A DNA stretch of 64,000 nucleotides from an uncultured Alphaproteobacteria bacterium. Lineage in GTDB: Bacteria; Pseudomonadota; Alphaproteobacteria; HIMB59; GCA-002718135. Below the pieces are notes generated by a model. That model was not told the DNA's origin. It saw nothing but the letters and a program-made list of their open reading frames with translations, and did no database searches. The stretch covers positions 239,860 through 303,859 of the forward strand of contig CACGZD010000001.1 in assembly GCA_902577425.1 (NCBI GenBank). Reading direction: 5' to 3'. Below are positions 18,605 through 28,101 of the stretch, in pieces. The position numbers were made by a program, and so were the translations under genes. Position 1 is the first letter of the stretch; the number at the start of each line of letters is the position of its first letter.

Positions 18605-19333
18605 ATGAAAAAGTCCAAAACACGTATATTTGTCGATCAAAAAATAACAGCTAATTTAATTATTTATATTAAGAACAAGCAACACCATTATTTAAAAAAT
18701 GTTATGCGTGTAAAAATAAATGATCTAATAAACATATTTGATGCCATATCAGGTGAATGGGAAGCAAAAATTGCATCTATAAATAGAGATAACATTGTAT
18801 TACGAGTAATTAAGAAAAAAAATCTGCTTATAAAATCAAAAGATATTTGGTTAGTATTTTCTCCTATTAAATCACAAAGAATGAATATAGCTATTCAAAA
18901 GGCTACAGAACTAGGTATATCAAAAATTATACCTTGTGAAACGCAGTACTCTAATATTAAAAATATAAATATTAAAAGTCTTAGAGATAATGCCATTGAA
19001 GCAGCTGAACAAAGTGAAAGGTTAGATATTCCTTCAATTGAAAAAATTTGTAACTTAAATGAGCTTATTGCAAATTGGCCAAAAGATAGAAAATTAATTT
19101 TTTGTGATGAAACAATAAAAGAAAATCAATTTATTATTGAGACTCTTTTATCCTTGAGAAATGTTGAAAATAAATTTGCTATTTTAATTGGTCCAGAAGG
19201 AGGATTTTCAGATGAAGAAAGAGATCTAATCAAAGGTGAAAAAAATGTTATATCTGTTTCCCTTGGTGATACAATTTTACGTTCAGATACAGCTATAACT
19301 GTAGCTTTATATTGCTTGAGAGAGTTGACTTAA
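18605..19333 (+). CDS. rsmE: 16S rRNA (uracil(1498)-N(3))-methyltransferase
   Basis: 242 aa; IGPEGGFSDEE and LGDTILRSDTAI motifs. Confidence 0.93.
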   Translation: MKKSKTRIFVDQKITANLIIYIKNKQHHYLKNVMRVKINDLINIFDAISGEWEAKIASINRDNIVLRVIKKKNLLIKSKDIWLVFSPIKSQRMNIAIQKATELGISKIIPCETQYSNIKNINIKSLRDNAIEAAEQSERLDIPSIEKICNLNELIANWPKDRKLIFCDETIKENQFIIETLLSLRNVENKFAILIGPEGGFSDEERDLIKGEKNVISVSLGDTILRSDTAITVALYCLRELT

Positions 19334-19383
19334 AAAAAAATATCATTTAATTATTATAGAAATTAATTTATAAAATAAACAAT

Positions 19384-19524
19384 ATGGAATTTACATCAGA
19401 ATCATTACTTTTATTTCTTGTAGTAGCTATATTCCTTTTCATTTATTTTCTTATTACTAGAGTGTGGATTAAAGTAGATGAAAGAAATAAAGAATCTTCA
19501 TCAAATACTAATAAAGATAATTAA
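19384..19524 (+). CDS. 46-aa small membrane protein
   Basis: Manual translation MEFTSESLLLFLVVAIFLFIYFLITRVWIKVDERNKESSSNTNKDN*; TM helix plus charged tail. Confidence 0.5.
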   Translation: MEFTSESLLLFLVVAIFLFIYFLITRVWIKVDERNKESSSNTNKDN

Positions 19525-19724
19525 TAAATATTATATTTATCTAGAATTTTACGAAATAACTTATTTGCAAAAAAAAGAAAAATAGCTGAAAAAAGAATTA
19601 CAATAACAGTAATACTTGCACCTGATAAACCGTTAGTATAACAAACGACACATCTAGCAAATGCTGATACAGGTATAAAAAATACTGTAAAACTAGTTAA
19701 AATAAATAAAAAGTAAGTCTTCAT
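19521..19724 (-). CDS. 67-aa small membrane/secreted protein with CxxC, downstream of ctaB
   Basis: Signal-like N-terminus MKTYFLFILTSFTVFFIPVSAFA followed by RCVVCYTNG and a TM segment; overlaps the ctaB start by 4 nt. Confidence 0.65.
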   Translation of the reverse strand: MKTYFLFILTSFTVFFIPVSAFARCVVCYTNGLSGASITVIVILFSAIFLFFANKLFRKILDKYNIY

Positions 19725-20614
19725 ATAATACTATCTATTAATATAATTATAAAAATCAAGAATAAGTATAAAATTGAATATACAAATATTTTTTTAGCAA
19801 TTACTTTATCTTCGTTTGTTGTAACTAACAACTTGTAACATAAATAAACATAATAAATTCCTAATATAGAGCTAACAAATAAATAGATTAGTCCGTTAAA
19901 TCCAAAAAAATATGGTGATAAAGAAATTAAGAATAAAATTATTGAGTATATAAATATATTAATTTTTGTTATTTTTATCCCAGATACTACAGGTAGCATT
20001 GGTATCTTGGCATTAGAATAATCATCAGTTTTATAAAGACTAAGAGCCCAAAAATGAGAAGGCGTCCAGAAAAATATTATTAGAAAAAGTAATAATGGCT
20101 CTAAAGATATGCTGTTAGTAGCTATAGTCCATCCTATTATTGGAGGAAAAGCTCCTGCCGCTCCTCCTATGACAATATTCTGAGGAGTACGTTGTTTTAA
20201 CCAAATAGTATAAACAACTACATAAAATAAAATTGTTATAGTTAACATCAGTGATGATAAAAAATTTGAAAAAAAATAAAGCGCTAAAACAGAACCAATA
20301 GAGGTAATAATACCAAATATAAGTGCGTTTTCTTTTTTAACTTTTCCAGTGGGTATTGGTCTTAAACACGTTCTTTTCATTAGTGCATCTAAATCAGATT
20401 CGTACCACATGTTTAAGGATCCAGCTGCTCCAGCACCTAAAGCTACAGCGAATAAAGATAAAGTGGCAGTAACAAAATCTACTCGAACTGGAGCAATGAT
20501 CAAGCCTACAACACAAGTAAAAATAACCAACGACATAACTCGTGGTTTCATTAACTGATAAAAACTGTGAAGATTTATTAAAAAATTTTTATTGGTTAAT
20601 ATATTTTGTGTCAC
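19721..20614 (-). CDS. ctaB: Protoheme IX farnesyltransferase
   Basis: 297 aa; LMKPRVMSLVIFT, NMWYESDLDALMKRTCLRPIPTG. Confidence 0.94.
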   Translation of the reverse strand: MTQNILTNKNFLINLHSFYQLMKPRVMSLVIFTCVVGLIIAPVRVDFVTATLSLFAVALGAGAAGSLNMWYESDLDALMKRTCLRPIPTGKVKKENALIFGIITSIGSVLALYFFSNFLSSLMLTITILFYVVVYTIWLKQRTPQNIVIGGAAGAFPPIIGWTIATNSISLEPLLLFLIIFFWTPSHFWALSLYKTDDYSNAKIPMLPVVSGIKITKINIFIYSIILFLISLSPYFFGFNGLIYLFVSSILGIYYVYLCYKLLVTTNEDKVIAKKIFVYSILYLFLIFIIILIDSII

Positions 20615-20630
20615 TAGCTAGTCCTGTAAG

Positions 20631-20954
20631 CTAAGAGCCAGCTATTGCGAAATATATTTTTCTAACTATTAAAGTCCAATAAGACTCATGCCACATAATA
20701 AATACAAAAACTAAAATTGCAAAACAAGGGAAAAGGATTGCTGCTATAATAGGCATTCTTTCCCACCACATATGCATAAATATTGCACAAATAAAACCTG
20801 CTTTAAGAAGCATGAATATTAATATTAGTGTCCAACGAGTATAACCCTGAAAACCATACCAATCTACCCAATAGGATATAGCACTAAATACAAAAAGAAG
20901 TGTCCAAACATAAAAATATATTTTTAAAGGATGTTGTTGTGTACCTTCAGCCAT
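20631..20954 (-). CDS. Cytochrome c oxidase subunit IV-like membrane protein
   Basis: 107 aa hydrophobic protein after two subunit III genes; LKAGFICAIFMHMWWERMP typical of COX4/CyoD-type subunits. Confidence 0.8.
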   Translation of the reverse strand: MAEGTQQHPLKIYFYVWTLLFVFSAISYWVDWYGFQGYTRWTLILIFMLLKAGFICAIFMHMWWERMPIIAAILFPCFAILVFVFIMWHESYWTLIVRKIYFAIAGS

Positions 20955-20962
20955 AAATTACC

Positions 20963-21673
20963 TCACCATAAATAAAAAAATGCAAAAATAAAAACCCAAA
21001 CCAAATCAACAAAGTGCCAGTATAAACCCATAATCTCTATTGCTTCATAGTCAGACTTTTGCGATGTAAAAAAACCTCTCTTACCAGTATCAAAATGACC
21101 TCGAAATACTTTATAAGTCATAATAAAGAGAAAAATTACTCCTATAGTTACGTGTGTACCATGAAATCCAGTGATCATAAAAAATATCGCTCCAAATTGA
21201 GGAGCCCCAAAAGGATTGGACCAAGGGCGAACACCTTCCATAATTAATTTAGTCCATTCAAAAGCTTGCATACCCACAAAAGAGGCACCAAAAACTGCTG
21301 TTGCTAACATGAGATAACCGCACATTTTACGATTTTTCTCATAACCATATTTTACGGCTAGTGCCATTGTTCCGCTGCTTGTAATTAAAATAAAAGTCAT
21401 GATAGCAATTAAAAGAAGAGGGACATTATATTGACCAACATGAAGACCGAAAACTTCACTTGGATTTGGCCAATCAGCTTTAGTAGAAAATCTTACTGTC
21501 ATGTAAGATATTAAAAAAATGCTAAATACAAAAGTGTCACTAACAAGAAAAATCCACATCATAGCTTTTCCCCATGGAACTCCCTTAAAAGCCTTTTGAT
21601 CTGAAGACCATTCTTTTGCAAATGATGCTTTAGGAGGTATTACAACTTTAACTGATGAACTAGATTCTTCCAT
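20963..21673 (-). CDS. Heme-copper oxidase subunit III (copy 2)
   Basis: 236 aa; GFHGTHVTIGVIFL and YWHFVDLVWVFIFAFFYLW. Confidence 0.9.
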   Translation of the reverse strand: MEESSSSVKVVIPPKASFAKEWSSDQKAFKGVPWGKAMMWIFLVSDTFVFSIFLISYMTVRFSTKADWPNPSEVFGLHVGQYNVPLLLIAIMTFILITSSGTMALAVKYGYEKNRKMCGYLMLATAVFGASFVGMQAFEWTKLIMEGVRPWSNPFGAPQFGAIFFMITGFHGTHVTIGVIFLFIMTYKVFRGHFDTGKRGFFTSQKSDYEAIEIMGLYWHFVDLVWVFIFAFFYLW

Positions 21674-21688
21674 TTTTTGTATCTCCTT

Positions 21689-22327
21689 CTATGTAAACAA
21701 CATTAACCCAAATAAAACTATCCATACAGCTAATAAAAAGTGCCAATAAATTGAGCAGAGTTCAATTGTATGTTTAGCTTTGCGAATAATAATATTATTA
21801 ATATTCCAAACTTTTCTTATTGTCATTACCCAATAGACTAAACCACCTAAAAGATGTAATCCATGAAGAGCTGTAAAGAGATAAAAATAGGCATTAGCTG
21901 GACTTCCATACACATAATAACCTTTATCAACCATATTTTGCCAAACCAAAAACTGACCAATAAGAAATATTAAAGCCAAAAAACCTACTAAAATTAAATC
22001 TCTTTTTGCTTTTTTAAATTGATTTTTTTTTGAAGCTATTTGAATGCGAACAAAAATAATACTACTAATAACAAGCACAAATGTGTTAATCCACAATAAA
22101 AATGGTTCTGGCATTTTTACCCAATCATCGTAGACCATTCTATCGCCATATGTCACAATAAATAAACAAAACATGATCGTGCTTACTATCATTAAGTAAC
22201 GAAGACCTAGTTTTCCTACATGTAAGTTAAAAGTTCTGCCTTCATGTGAATTATCAATTTTAACCTGAGCAGGATCCCAAGGCTTTTGAGTCAACTGATC
22301 TATTATTGAATCTTTTTTTGTTTCCAT
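21689..22327 (-). CDS. Heme-copper oxidase subunit III (copy 1)
   Basis: LHGLHLLGGLVYW and IYWHFLLAVWIVLFGLML. The track start 22351 overlaps the subunit I gene; ATG at 22327 avoids the overlap. Confidence 0.88.
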   Translation of the reverse strand: METKKDSIIDQLTQKPWDPAQVKIDNSHEGRTFNLHVGKLGLRYLMIVSTIMFCLFIVTYGDRMVYDDWVKMPEPFLLWINTFVLVISSIIFVRIQIASKKNQFKKAKRDLILVGFLALIFLIGQFLVWQNMVDKGYYVYGSPANAYFYLFTALHGLHLLGGLVYWVMTIRKVWNINNIIIRKAKHTIELCSIYWHFLLAVWIVLFGLMLFT

Positions 22328-22328
22328 A

Positions 22329-24119
22329 TTATGTTTGTTCAGCTCTTGCATTTGCTACCGCACTTGGAGGTGTATCTTGAGTAATATAATCCTCATCAGC
22401 ACCTGGAACACTGTAGTCGTATGCCCATCGATAAACAACAGGTAATTCTTTATCAAAATTTCCATGAGTTGGAGGGACATCTTTTGTTCTCCATTCCAAA
22501 GAACATGCCTTCCAAGGGTTTTTACCAGCTTTTTTACCAAATTTAGAACTAACTATAATATTGTAAATGAACAAGAACTGAACCGCTCCAGTAATTAGTG
22601 CTGCAATAGTTATAAACTGATTAATTCCTGTAATTGAATAGGTAAATGCTTCGCCTTCAAAAACTTCAAAATATCTTCTAGTGACTCCCATAAAGCCTAG
22701 GTAATGCATTGGAAAATATATTGAATACGATCCAATAAACGTTACCCAAAAGTGAATTCTACCAAGTCTTTCATTAAGAAAACGACCAGTTATAAGAGGA
22801 AACCAATGATATACTGATCCTAAGATTACAAGTACAGGTGCTATACCCATAACCATGTGAAAATGAGCTACTACAAAATAAGTATCAGACAATGGTACAT
22901 CAACGGCAACATTCCCTAAAAACAGTCCAGTCAAACCTCCATTCACAAAGGTAATAATAAAGGCAATTGAGAATAACATTGGAAGAGTCAATTTAATATT
23001 TCCTCTCCATAAAGTAAGAACCCAGTTATAAACTTTTATTGCAGTTGGAACGGCAATAATTAGAGTTGTTGTGGCAAAGAAAAATCCAAACCATGGATTC
23101 ATACCTGCTACATACATATGGTGTGCCCAAACAATAAAGCTTAGACCTCCGATAATTACTATTGCCCATACCATCATACGGTAACCAAAAATATTTTTTC
23201 TAGCATGTACGGAGATTAAATCAGAAACAATACCAAATGCAGGTAGCGCAACTATATAAACCTCAGGGTGGCCAAAAAACCAAAAAAGGTGTTGAAATAA
23301 TATTGGGCTTCCTCCCTCATGAGTAAGTTTTTCACCAAACTGAATAATTGCTGGCATAAAAAAACTAGTGCCAAGCATATTATCAAGTGTCATCATAATA
23401 CCAGCAACAAATAAAGCGGGAAAAGCAAATAAAGCCAAAACAGTTGCTGTAAAAATACCCCATACAGTTAAAGGGAGTCTCATTAGAGTCATCCCTCGTG
23501 TTCTTGCTTGCAAGACGGTAATAACATAATTTAGGCCACCCATTGTGAAACCAATTACAAATACTGCTAAAGAAACCAACATTAGTACTATTCCCAAACC
23601 ATCACCACCTGGAGTTCCAGATGTAATGGCTTGAGGAGGGTACAATGTCCATCCAGCGCCAGTAGGACCACCTGGTACAAAATAACTTGCGGCTAAAATT
23701 ATTACGGCTAAGAAAAATACCCAGAAACTAACCATGTTTACATATGGAAATACCATATCACGTGCACCAACCATTAGCGGTATTAAAAAATTACCAAACC
23801 CTCCTAGGAAAAGAGCTGTCAATAAGTATACAACCATTATCATACCATGCATTGTTACTAATTGATAATATTGAGCTGCATCCATTGGAATTAAACCTGG
23901 GAATGCTATTTGCATTCTCATTAGCCAAGAAGATACTAAACCTACCAGACCTATTGCTACAGCTGTTAACCCATACTGAATTCCAATAACTTTTGCATCT
24001 TGACAAAAAATGTATTTAGTCCAAAAACTTTTTGCATGATAGAGATCCTGCGGGGCTACTTCTAATGCAGGTATCGTTTCTTTATTCTTTACAACATCTT
24101 CATAACTATCTGCAGCCAC
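22329..24119 (-). CDS. ctaD: Cytochrome c oxidase subunit I (A-type heme-copper oxidase)
   Basis: 596 aa; FGHPEVYI, WAHHMYVAG, TTTLIIAVPTAIK, VAHFHMVMG. Confidence 0.95.
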   Translation of the reverse strand: MAADSYEDVVKNKETIPALEVAPQDLYHAKSFWTKYIFCQDAKVIGIQYGLTAVAIGLVGLVSSWLMRMQIAFPGLIPMDAAQYYQLVTMHGMIMVVYLLTALFLGGFGNFLIPLMVGARDMVFPYVNMVSFWVFFLAVIILAASYFVPGGPTGAGWTLYPPQAITSGTPGGDGLGIVLMLVSLAVFVIGFTMGGLNYVITVLQARTRGMTLMRLPLTVWGIFTATVLALFAFPALFVAGIMMTLDNMLGTSFFMPAIIQFGEKLTHEGGSPILFQHLFWFFGHPEVYIVALPAFGIVSDLISVHARKNIFGYRMMVWAIVIIGGLSFIVWAHHMYVAGMNPWFGFFFATTTLIIAVPTAIKVYNWVLTLWRGNIKLTLPMLFSIAFIITFVNGGLTGLFLGNVAVDVPLSDTYFVVAHFHMVMGIAPVLVILGSVYHWFPLITGRFLNERLGRIHFWVTFIGSYSIYFPMHYLGFMGVTRRYFEVFEGEAFTYSITGINQFITIAALITGAVQFLFIYNIIVSSKFGKKAGKNPWKACSLEWRTKDVPPTHGNFDKELPVVYRWAYDYSVPGADEDYITQDTPPSAVANARAEQT

Positions 24120-24131
24120 TATATACCTCCT

Positions 24132-24977
24132 TTAAAGATCATTCTTTTTGTTAAGTGCAATTTTTATTAAATCACTTTTACCATTACTTGCTAGTACTTC
24201 CTCAAAAGTCATTTGTTCATTTACCCATTCATCATATTCTTTTTGTTCATCTACATATACATAACCAAGCATAGCATAATGACCTGTACCACAATATTCA
24301 GCACATAAAATTTCATACTCGCCTGTTTTTATTGGGGTAAACCAATAATATGTTATCGTTCCTGGAACCATATCCATTTTAGCTCTAAACTGAGGAACAT
24401 AAAAATCATGCAAAACATCTAAAGCTCTTAAATTTAATTTTAATGGTCGATCGACTAATATGTGAAGATCATCAGCATCTACTAATACATCATCAAGGCT
24501 ATACGGATCATCTGTATTCAAGCCAAAAGGATTGTCATCATCAATATTTTTTATACTTGTAGTACCCAACACTCCATCTTTACCAGGCAAACGATACATC
24601 CAGCCCCATTGTTGACCAACAACTTCTATCTCATATGCTCCTTTAGGAACTGTTACAAAGTTATTCCAAACAATAAGTCCTGGTGCTAGTAAAGCTATAA
24701 CACCAATTGTTGTTAAAATAGTTAAGGTCCATTCTAATTTTGAATTTTCAGGCTCGTATTCAGCTCTTTTGTCTTTCTGATATCTAAACTTCCATATGCA
24801 GTATGCCATAAACAAGCCTATTGCTACAAACACTGCACCCGTTATCCAAAAAGTTAAAATAATTGTATCATCCATTCCAACCCAGTTTGAAGCAATTTCA
24901 CTCCACCACCATGGTGAAACCATATGGAAAACAACTGAGCCTAAAATGACAATTAAAACTAAAAGTACGACAAACAT
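24132..24977 (-). CDS. ctaC: Cytochrome c oxidase subunit II with CuA site
   Basis: 281 aa; CuA motif CAEYCGTGHYAM; two N-terminal TM helices. Confidence 0.94.
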   Translation of the reverse strand: MFVVLLVLIVILGSVVFHMVSPWWWSEIASNWVGMDDTIILTFWITGAVFVAIGLFMAYCIWKFRYQKDKRAEYEPENSKLEWTLTILTTIGVIALLAPGLIVWNNFVTVPKGAYEIEVVGQQWGWMYRLPGKDGVLGTTSIKNIDDDNPFGLNTDDPYSLDDVLVDADDLHILVDRPLKLNLRALDVLHDFYVPQFRAKMDMVPGTITYYWFTPIKTGEYEILCAEYCGTGHYAMLGYVYVDEQKEYDEWVNEQMTFEEVLASNGKSDLIKIALNKKNDL

Positions 24978-25185
24978 TTGCAGAAATTAAATAGTTTAAT
25001 ATTAAGAGAAATCAAAGCAAAAAACTGAGAAATTTAAATAAATTATTTGATATTTTCCCCATTTTTATTGATACTTATCGCAGTGCGACTTTTAGTCATG
25101 CTAGATTAATCGAATTTTCATATTTTTTTTTGATTTAAGGTTTTATTTACTTAAATATTACTTAAAATAAAGATAAGGAAAGATT

Positions 25186-25617
25186 ATGAAACTTGTTATT
25201 ATATTTATAAGCCTATTTTTTTCAAAAATATTATTTGGAGCAGATATTACTATTCAGATGCTCAATAAATTAGAAAAAAGAAATATGGTATTCAGTGAAG
25301 AGATTGTTAAAATTGATGTTGGTGATACTATTTTTTGGGAAGCAACTGACAAAGGACATAACGTAGAATTCATCTCTAAAAATGGTGTTCCAGAAGGAGT
25401 TGATAAGTTCAAATCTAAAGTTAATAAAGATACAGAATTTACTTTTACTATACCTGGCATTTATGCTTACTGGTGCACACCTCATAAAACTATGGGTATG
25501 ATAGGATTTGTAATAGTAGGAGATGATTTATCAAATTTAGACTCTATTAAAAAAGTTAAATTTGGTGGTAAATCAAAAAAAATTGCAAAAGGACTTATTG
25601 CTGAAATTGAAGGTTAA
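25186..25617 (+). CDS. Pseudoazurin/cupredoxin
   Basis: 143 aa; signal peptide; KGHNVEFI and YAYWCTPHKTMGMIGFVIVGD type 1 copper ligands. Confidence 0.92.
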   Translation: MKLVIIFISLFFSKILFGADITIQMLNKLEKRNMVFSEEIVKIDVGDTIFWEATDKGHNVEFISKNGVPEGVDKFKSKVNKDTEFTFTIPGIYAYWCTPHKTMGMIGFVIVGDDLSNLDSIKKVKFGGKSKKIAKGLIAEIEG

Positions 25618-25623
25618 TAATTT

Positions 25624-26166
25624 TTGGTGTTAAAAAAAAACAGATTTTTATTTTTTGTTATTTTAAATACAGTTTTATTAATCGTTATTTTATTTCTATC
25701 AATTCCAATCTCTAAACTTTTAAAAAAAATTGATTTAGAAGATAATGAGTTTATAGAAGGGCAAGTCATTATAAATCCAAAAGCAGTTTCTCCTGCAATC
25801 TTAGACAGAGAAGTAAATATTAAATTATTAGCGAAAGTAGATGAATCACTTAATTGGTCATTTGAACCTTTGCAGGATAATATAGTTGTTAAAATTGGAG
25901 AGAATACAAAAGTAGAGTACATAGGCAAAAACTTAACAAATGAAACTTTAACTTCTACTGCTAATTTTGTTGCCAATCCTGATACTATTCAGCCTTATTT
26001 AATTAAGTCTGAATGTTTCTGTTTTATTGAACAAACCCTAAATTCTGGCGAAAGTAAAATTTTTACTATGGTGTTTTTTATTGATCCATCTATGGATTCA
26101 GACAAAAATTTTAATGATTTAAAAGAACTAGTATTCACATACGAATTTTCAGAATATAAAAGTTAA
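25624..26166 (+). CDS. Cytochrome c oxidase assembly protein CtaG/Cox11-like
   Basis: 180 aa; SECFCFIEQTLNSGESKIFTMVFFIDP (CFCF motif). Start codon TTG 25624 or GTG 25627. Confidence 0.87.
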   Translation: MVLKKNRFLFFVILNTVLLIVILFLSIPISKLLKKIDLEDNEFIEGQVIINPKAVSPAILDREVNIKLLAKVDESLNWSFEPLQDNIVVKIGENTKVEYIGKNLTNETLTSTANFVANPDTIQPYLIKSECFCFIEQTLNSGESKIFTMVFFIDPSMDSDKNFNDLKELVFTYEFSEYKS

Positions 26167-26189
26167 TACTTAATTTATTAACTTCTAAA

Positions 26190-26870
26190 ATGAGCATTAG
26201 AAAAAAATTATTAAAACATTTTATTGTTCAACAACTATTAGCATTCATTGCGTTCATATATATCGTATTTGTTAAAATAACTTCAAATATCAAATATGAA
26301 AATATTGATTCACCTAAAAAATATTGGCAAAATAAAAAACCATTTATTTTAGCTTTTTGGCATGGCCAACTAATGACATTTAGCTATACTTGGAAAATTA
26401 ATAAAAAATTAAATATTCTCGCTTCAAGTCATAGTGATGGTAGATTTGGTGCAAGTATAGCTAGATATTTTAAATTAAATAACATACCCATATCAAGTGA
26501 TGGTAATAATTTATCACTTAGACCAATTTTTAAAATTTTAAATTCAAATAATTATATTGCTATCACACCAGATGGTCCAAGAGGCCCAAAAGAAAAAGTT
26601 TCTGAAGGCATAATTAAAATTGCTAAAATATCAAAGGTACCAATTATTCCTGTTGGTTTTGGATCATCAAAAAACTTTTGTTTAAAATCATGGGATTCTT
26701 TTCTTATAACTTTGCCTTTCTCCAAATGTAGGATAGTTTGGGGTGATTCAATTACTATTCCTGAAAATTTAGAAGATCAAGAAATTGCAACATATAAAAA
26801 AATAATTGAAGAAAAAATAAATGAATGTGTAAAAAAAGCTAAAGAAAATTTATATGATAAATCTTTATAA
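26190..26870 (+). CDS. DUF374-family lysophospholipid acyltransferase-like protein
   Basis: 226 aa; FWHGQLM, SSHSDGRFGASIARYF, ITPDGPRGPKEKVSEG. Confidence 0.87.
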   Translation: MSIRKKLLKHFIVQQLLAFIAFIYIVFVKITSNIKYENIDSPKKYWQNKKPFILAFWHGQLMTFSYTWKINKKLNILASSHSDGRFGASIARYFKLNNIPISSDGNNLSLRPIFKILNSNNYIAITPDGPRGPKEKVSEGIIKIAKISKVPIIPVGFGSSKNFCLKSWDSFLITLPFSKCRIVWGDSITIPENLEDQEIATYKKIIEEKINECVKKAKENLYDKSL

Positions 26871-28101
26871 AATACTAGGTTGGATTTTAATTCCCTTAAT
26901 AAAAATCAATACATTAATTAGAATAAAAAAGAATAAAGAATTATCTTTAAGATATAAAGAGCGATATGGGATTACATCTAAGCTTCCAATTAATAATAAG
27001 AAAGTCATATGGATACATGCTGCAAGTTTGGGCGAATTTAAGAGTACTGATCATTTGATTAAGAAATATTTTAAAGATTATACATTGTTAGTTACTACTA
27101 CTACTGTAAGTGCAGCAAATTTTGCACAACAAAAATATGGAGATAAAATTATTCATCAATTTGCACCCTTAGATATTAATATTTGGGTTAAAAGATTTTT
27201 ATTACATTGGAATCCAGCATTTGTAATTTGGGTTGAATCAGATTTATGGCCAATAACCCTCAATATGATAAAAAAATCAAAAATTGAGGCCATTTTAGTA
27301 AATGTAAGATTGTCTCCTAAATCTCTAAAAAGATGGAAATTGATTCCTTCGCTTTATAATAATTTAATGCATTGCTTTAATGAAATTTTTGCACAAAGTA
27401 GAAACGATCAGAAAAGAATCCAATCTTTATCAAATAAAAATATTAAATTTATTGGTAATTTAAAATTAACTCAATCAAATCTATTGAGTAATATGAATAA
27501 AACAAAATCAAAGTATCTAACAATTATGTTGGCGAATACACACCATCAAGAAGAATCGCGAATATTGCCTATACTTAAAAATCTTTTAAAACATTATAAT
27601 AATTTAAAACTTATTATTGCCCCAAGGCATCCTGAACGATCTAAGATTATAGAAAATTTGTGTTTAAAAAATAATCTTGCTAGTGAATTACATTCAAGAA
27701 AAAAACGGAATTCTAATAAGGTTTTAATAATAGATACATTTGGAATTCTTGATCAATATTACGCAATAAGTGATATTGTTTTTTTAGGAGGGTCGCTGGT
27801 TGACTCAGGTGGACATAACCCTTTAGAACCAGCAATTAATAATTGTGCAATTATAACAGGACCAATATTATTTAATTGGCAAAATATATTTGAAGAAATG
27901 GTCAAAGATGAATCTTGTATTATAGTCGAGTCTGAAAAAATGATAAAAAATGAAATAAACATTTTAATTGATGATAAGAATAAATTGGATAGAATAAAAA
28001 CAAATGCTTATAAATTTGCTCAAAAAAATTTTATTAATACTAACTTATTAGAGGAAACCATAAATCAATATTTAAAAAAATACGATGTTAAAAGCTCCTA
28101 A
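26854..28101 (+). CDS. waaA: 3-deoxy-D-manno-octulosonic acid transferase
   Basis: 415 aa; IHAASLGEFKS, WVESDLWP, APRHPER, FLGGSLVDSGGHNPLEPA. Confidence 0.93.
   Translation: MINLYKILGWILIPLIKINTLIRIKKNKELSLRYKERYGITSKLPINNKKVIWIHAASLGEFKSTDHLIKKYFKDYTLLVTTTTVSAANFAQQKYGDKIIHQFAPLDINIWVKRFLLHWNPAFVIWVESDLWPITLNMIKKSKIEAILVNVRLSPKSLKRWKLIPSLYNNLMHCFNEIFAQSRNDQKRIQSLSNKNIKFIGNLKLTQSNLLSNMNKTKSKYLTIMLANTHHQEESRILPILKNLLKHYNNLKLIIAPRHPERSKIIENLCLKNNLASELHSRKKRNSNKVLIIDTFGILDQYYAISDIVFLGGSLVDSGGHNPLEPAINNCAIITGPILFNWQNIFEEMVKDESCIIVESEKMIKNEINILIDDKNKLDRIKTNAYKFAQKNFINTNLLEETINQYLKKYDVKSS

Noticed and set aside
22328-22540. Track starts causing overlaps (22351 start of subunit III; ORF 22355..22540)
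   Set aside because: The subunit III overlap disappears with the ATG at 22327; the 61-aa ORF is an out-of-frame same-strand ORF inside subunit I.
25081-25110. Imperfect hairpin (agtgcgact...agtcatgct) in the oxidase/pseudoazurin intergenic region
   Set aside because: Contains a mismatch and wobble pairs in a short stem; not convincing.
25151-25165. TTAA-N7-TTAA resembling a CtrA box upstream of the pseudoazurin gene
   Set aside because: Expected often by chance in such AT-rich DNA; no other support.
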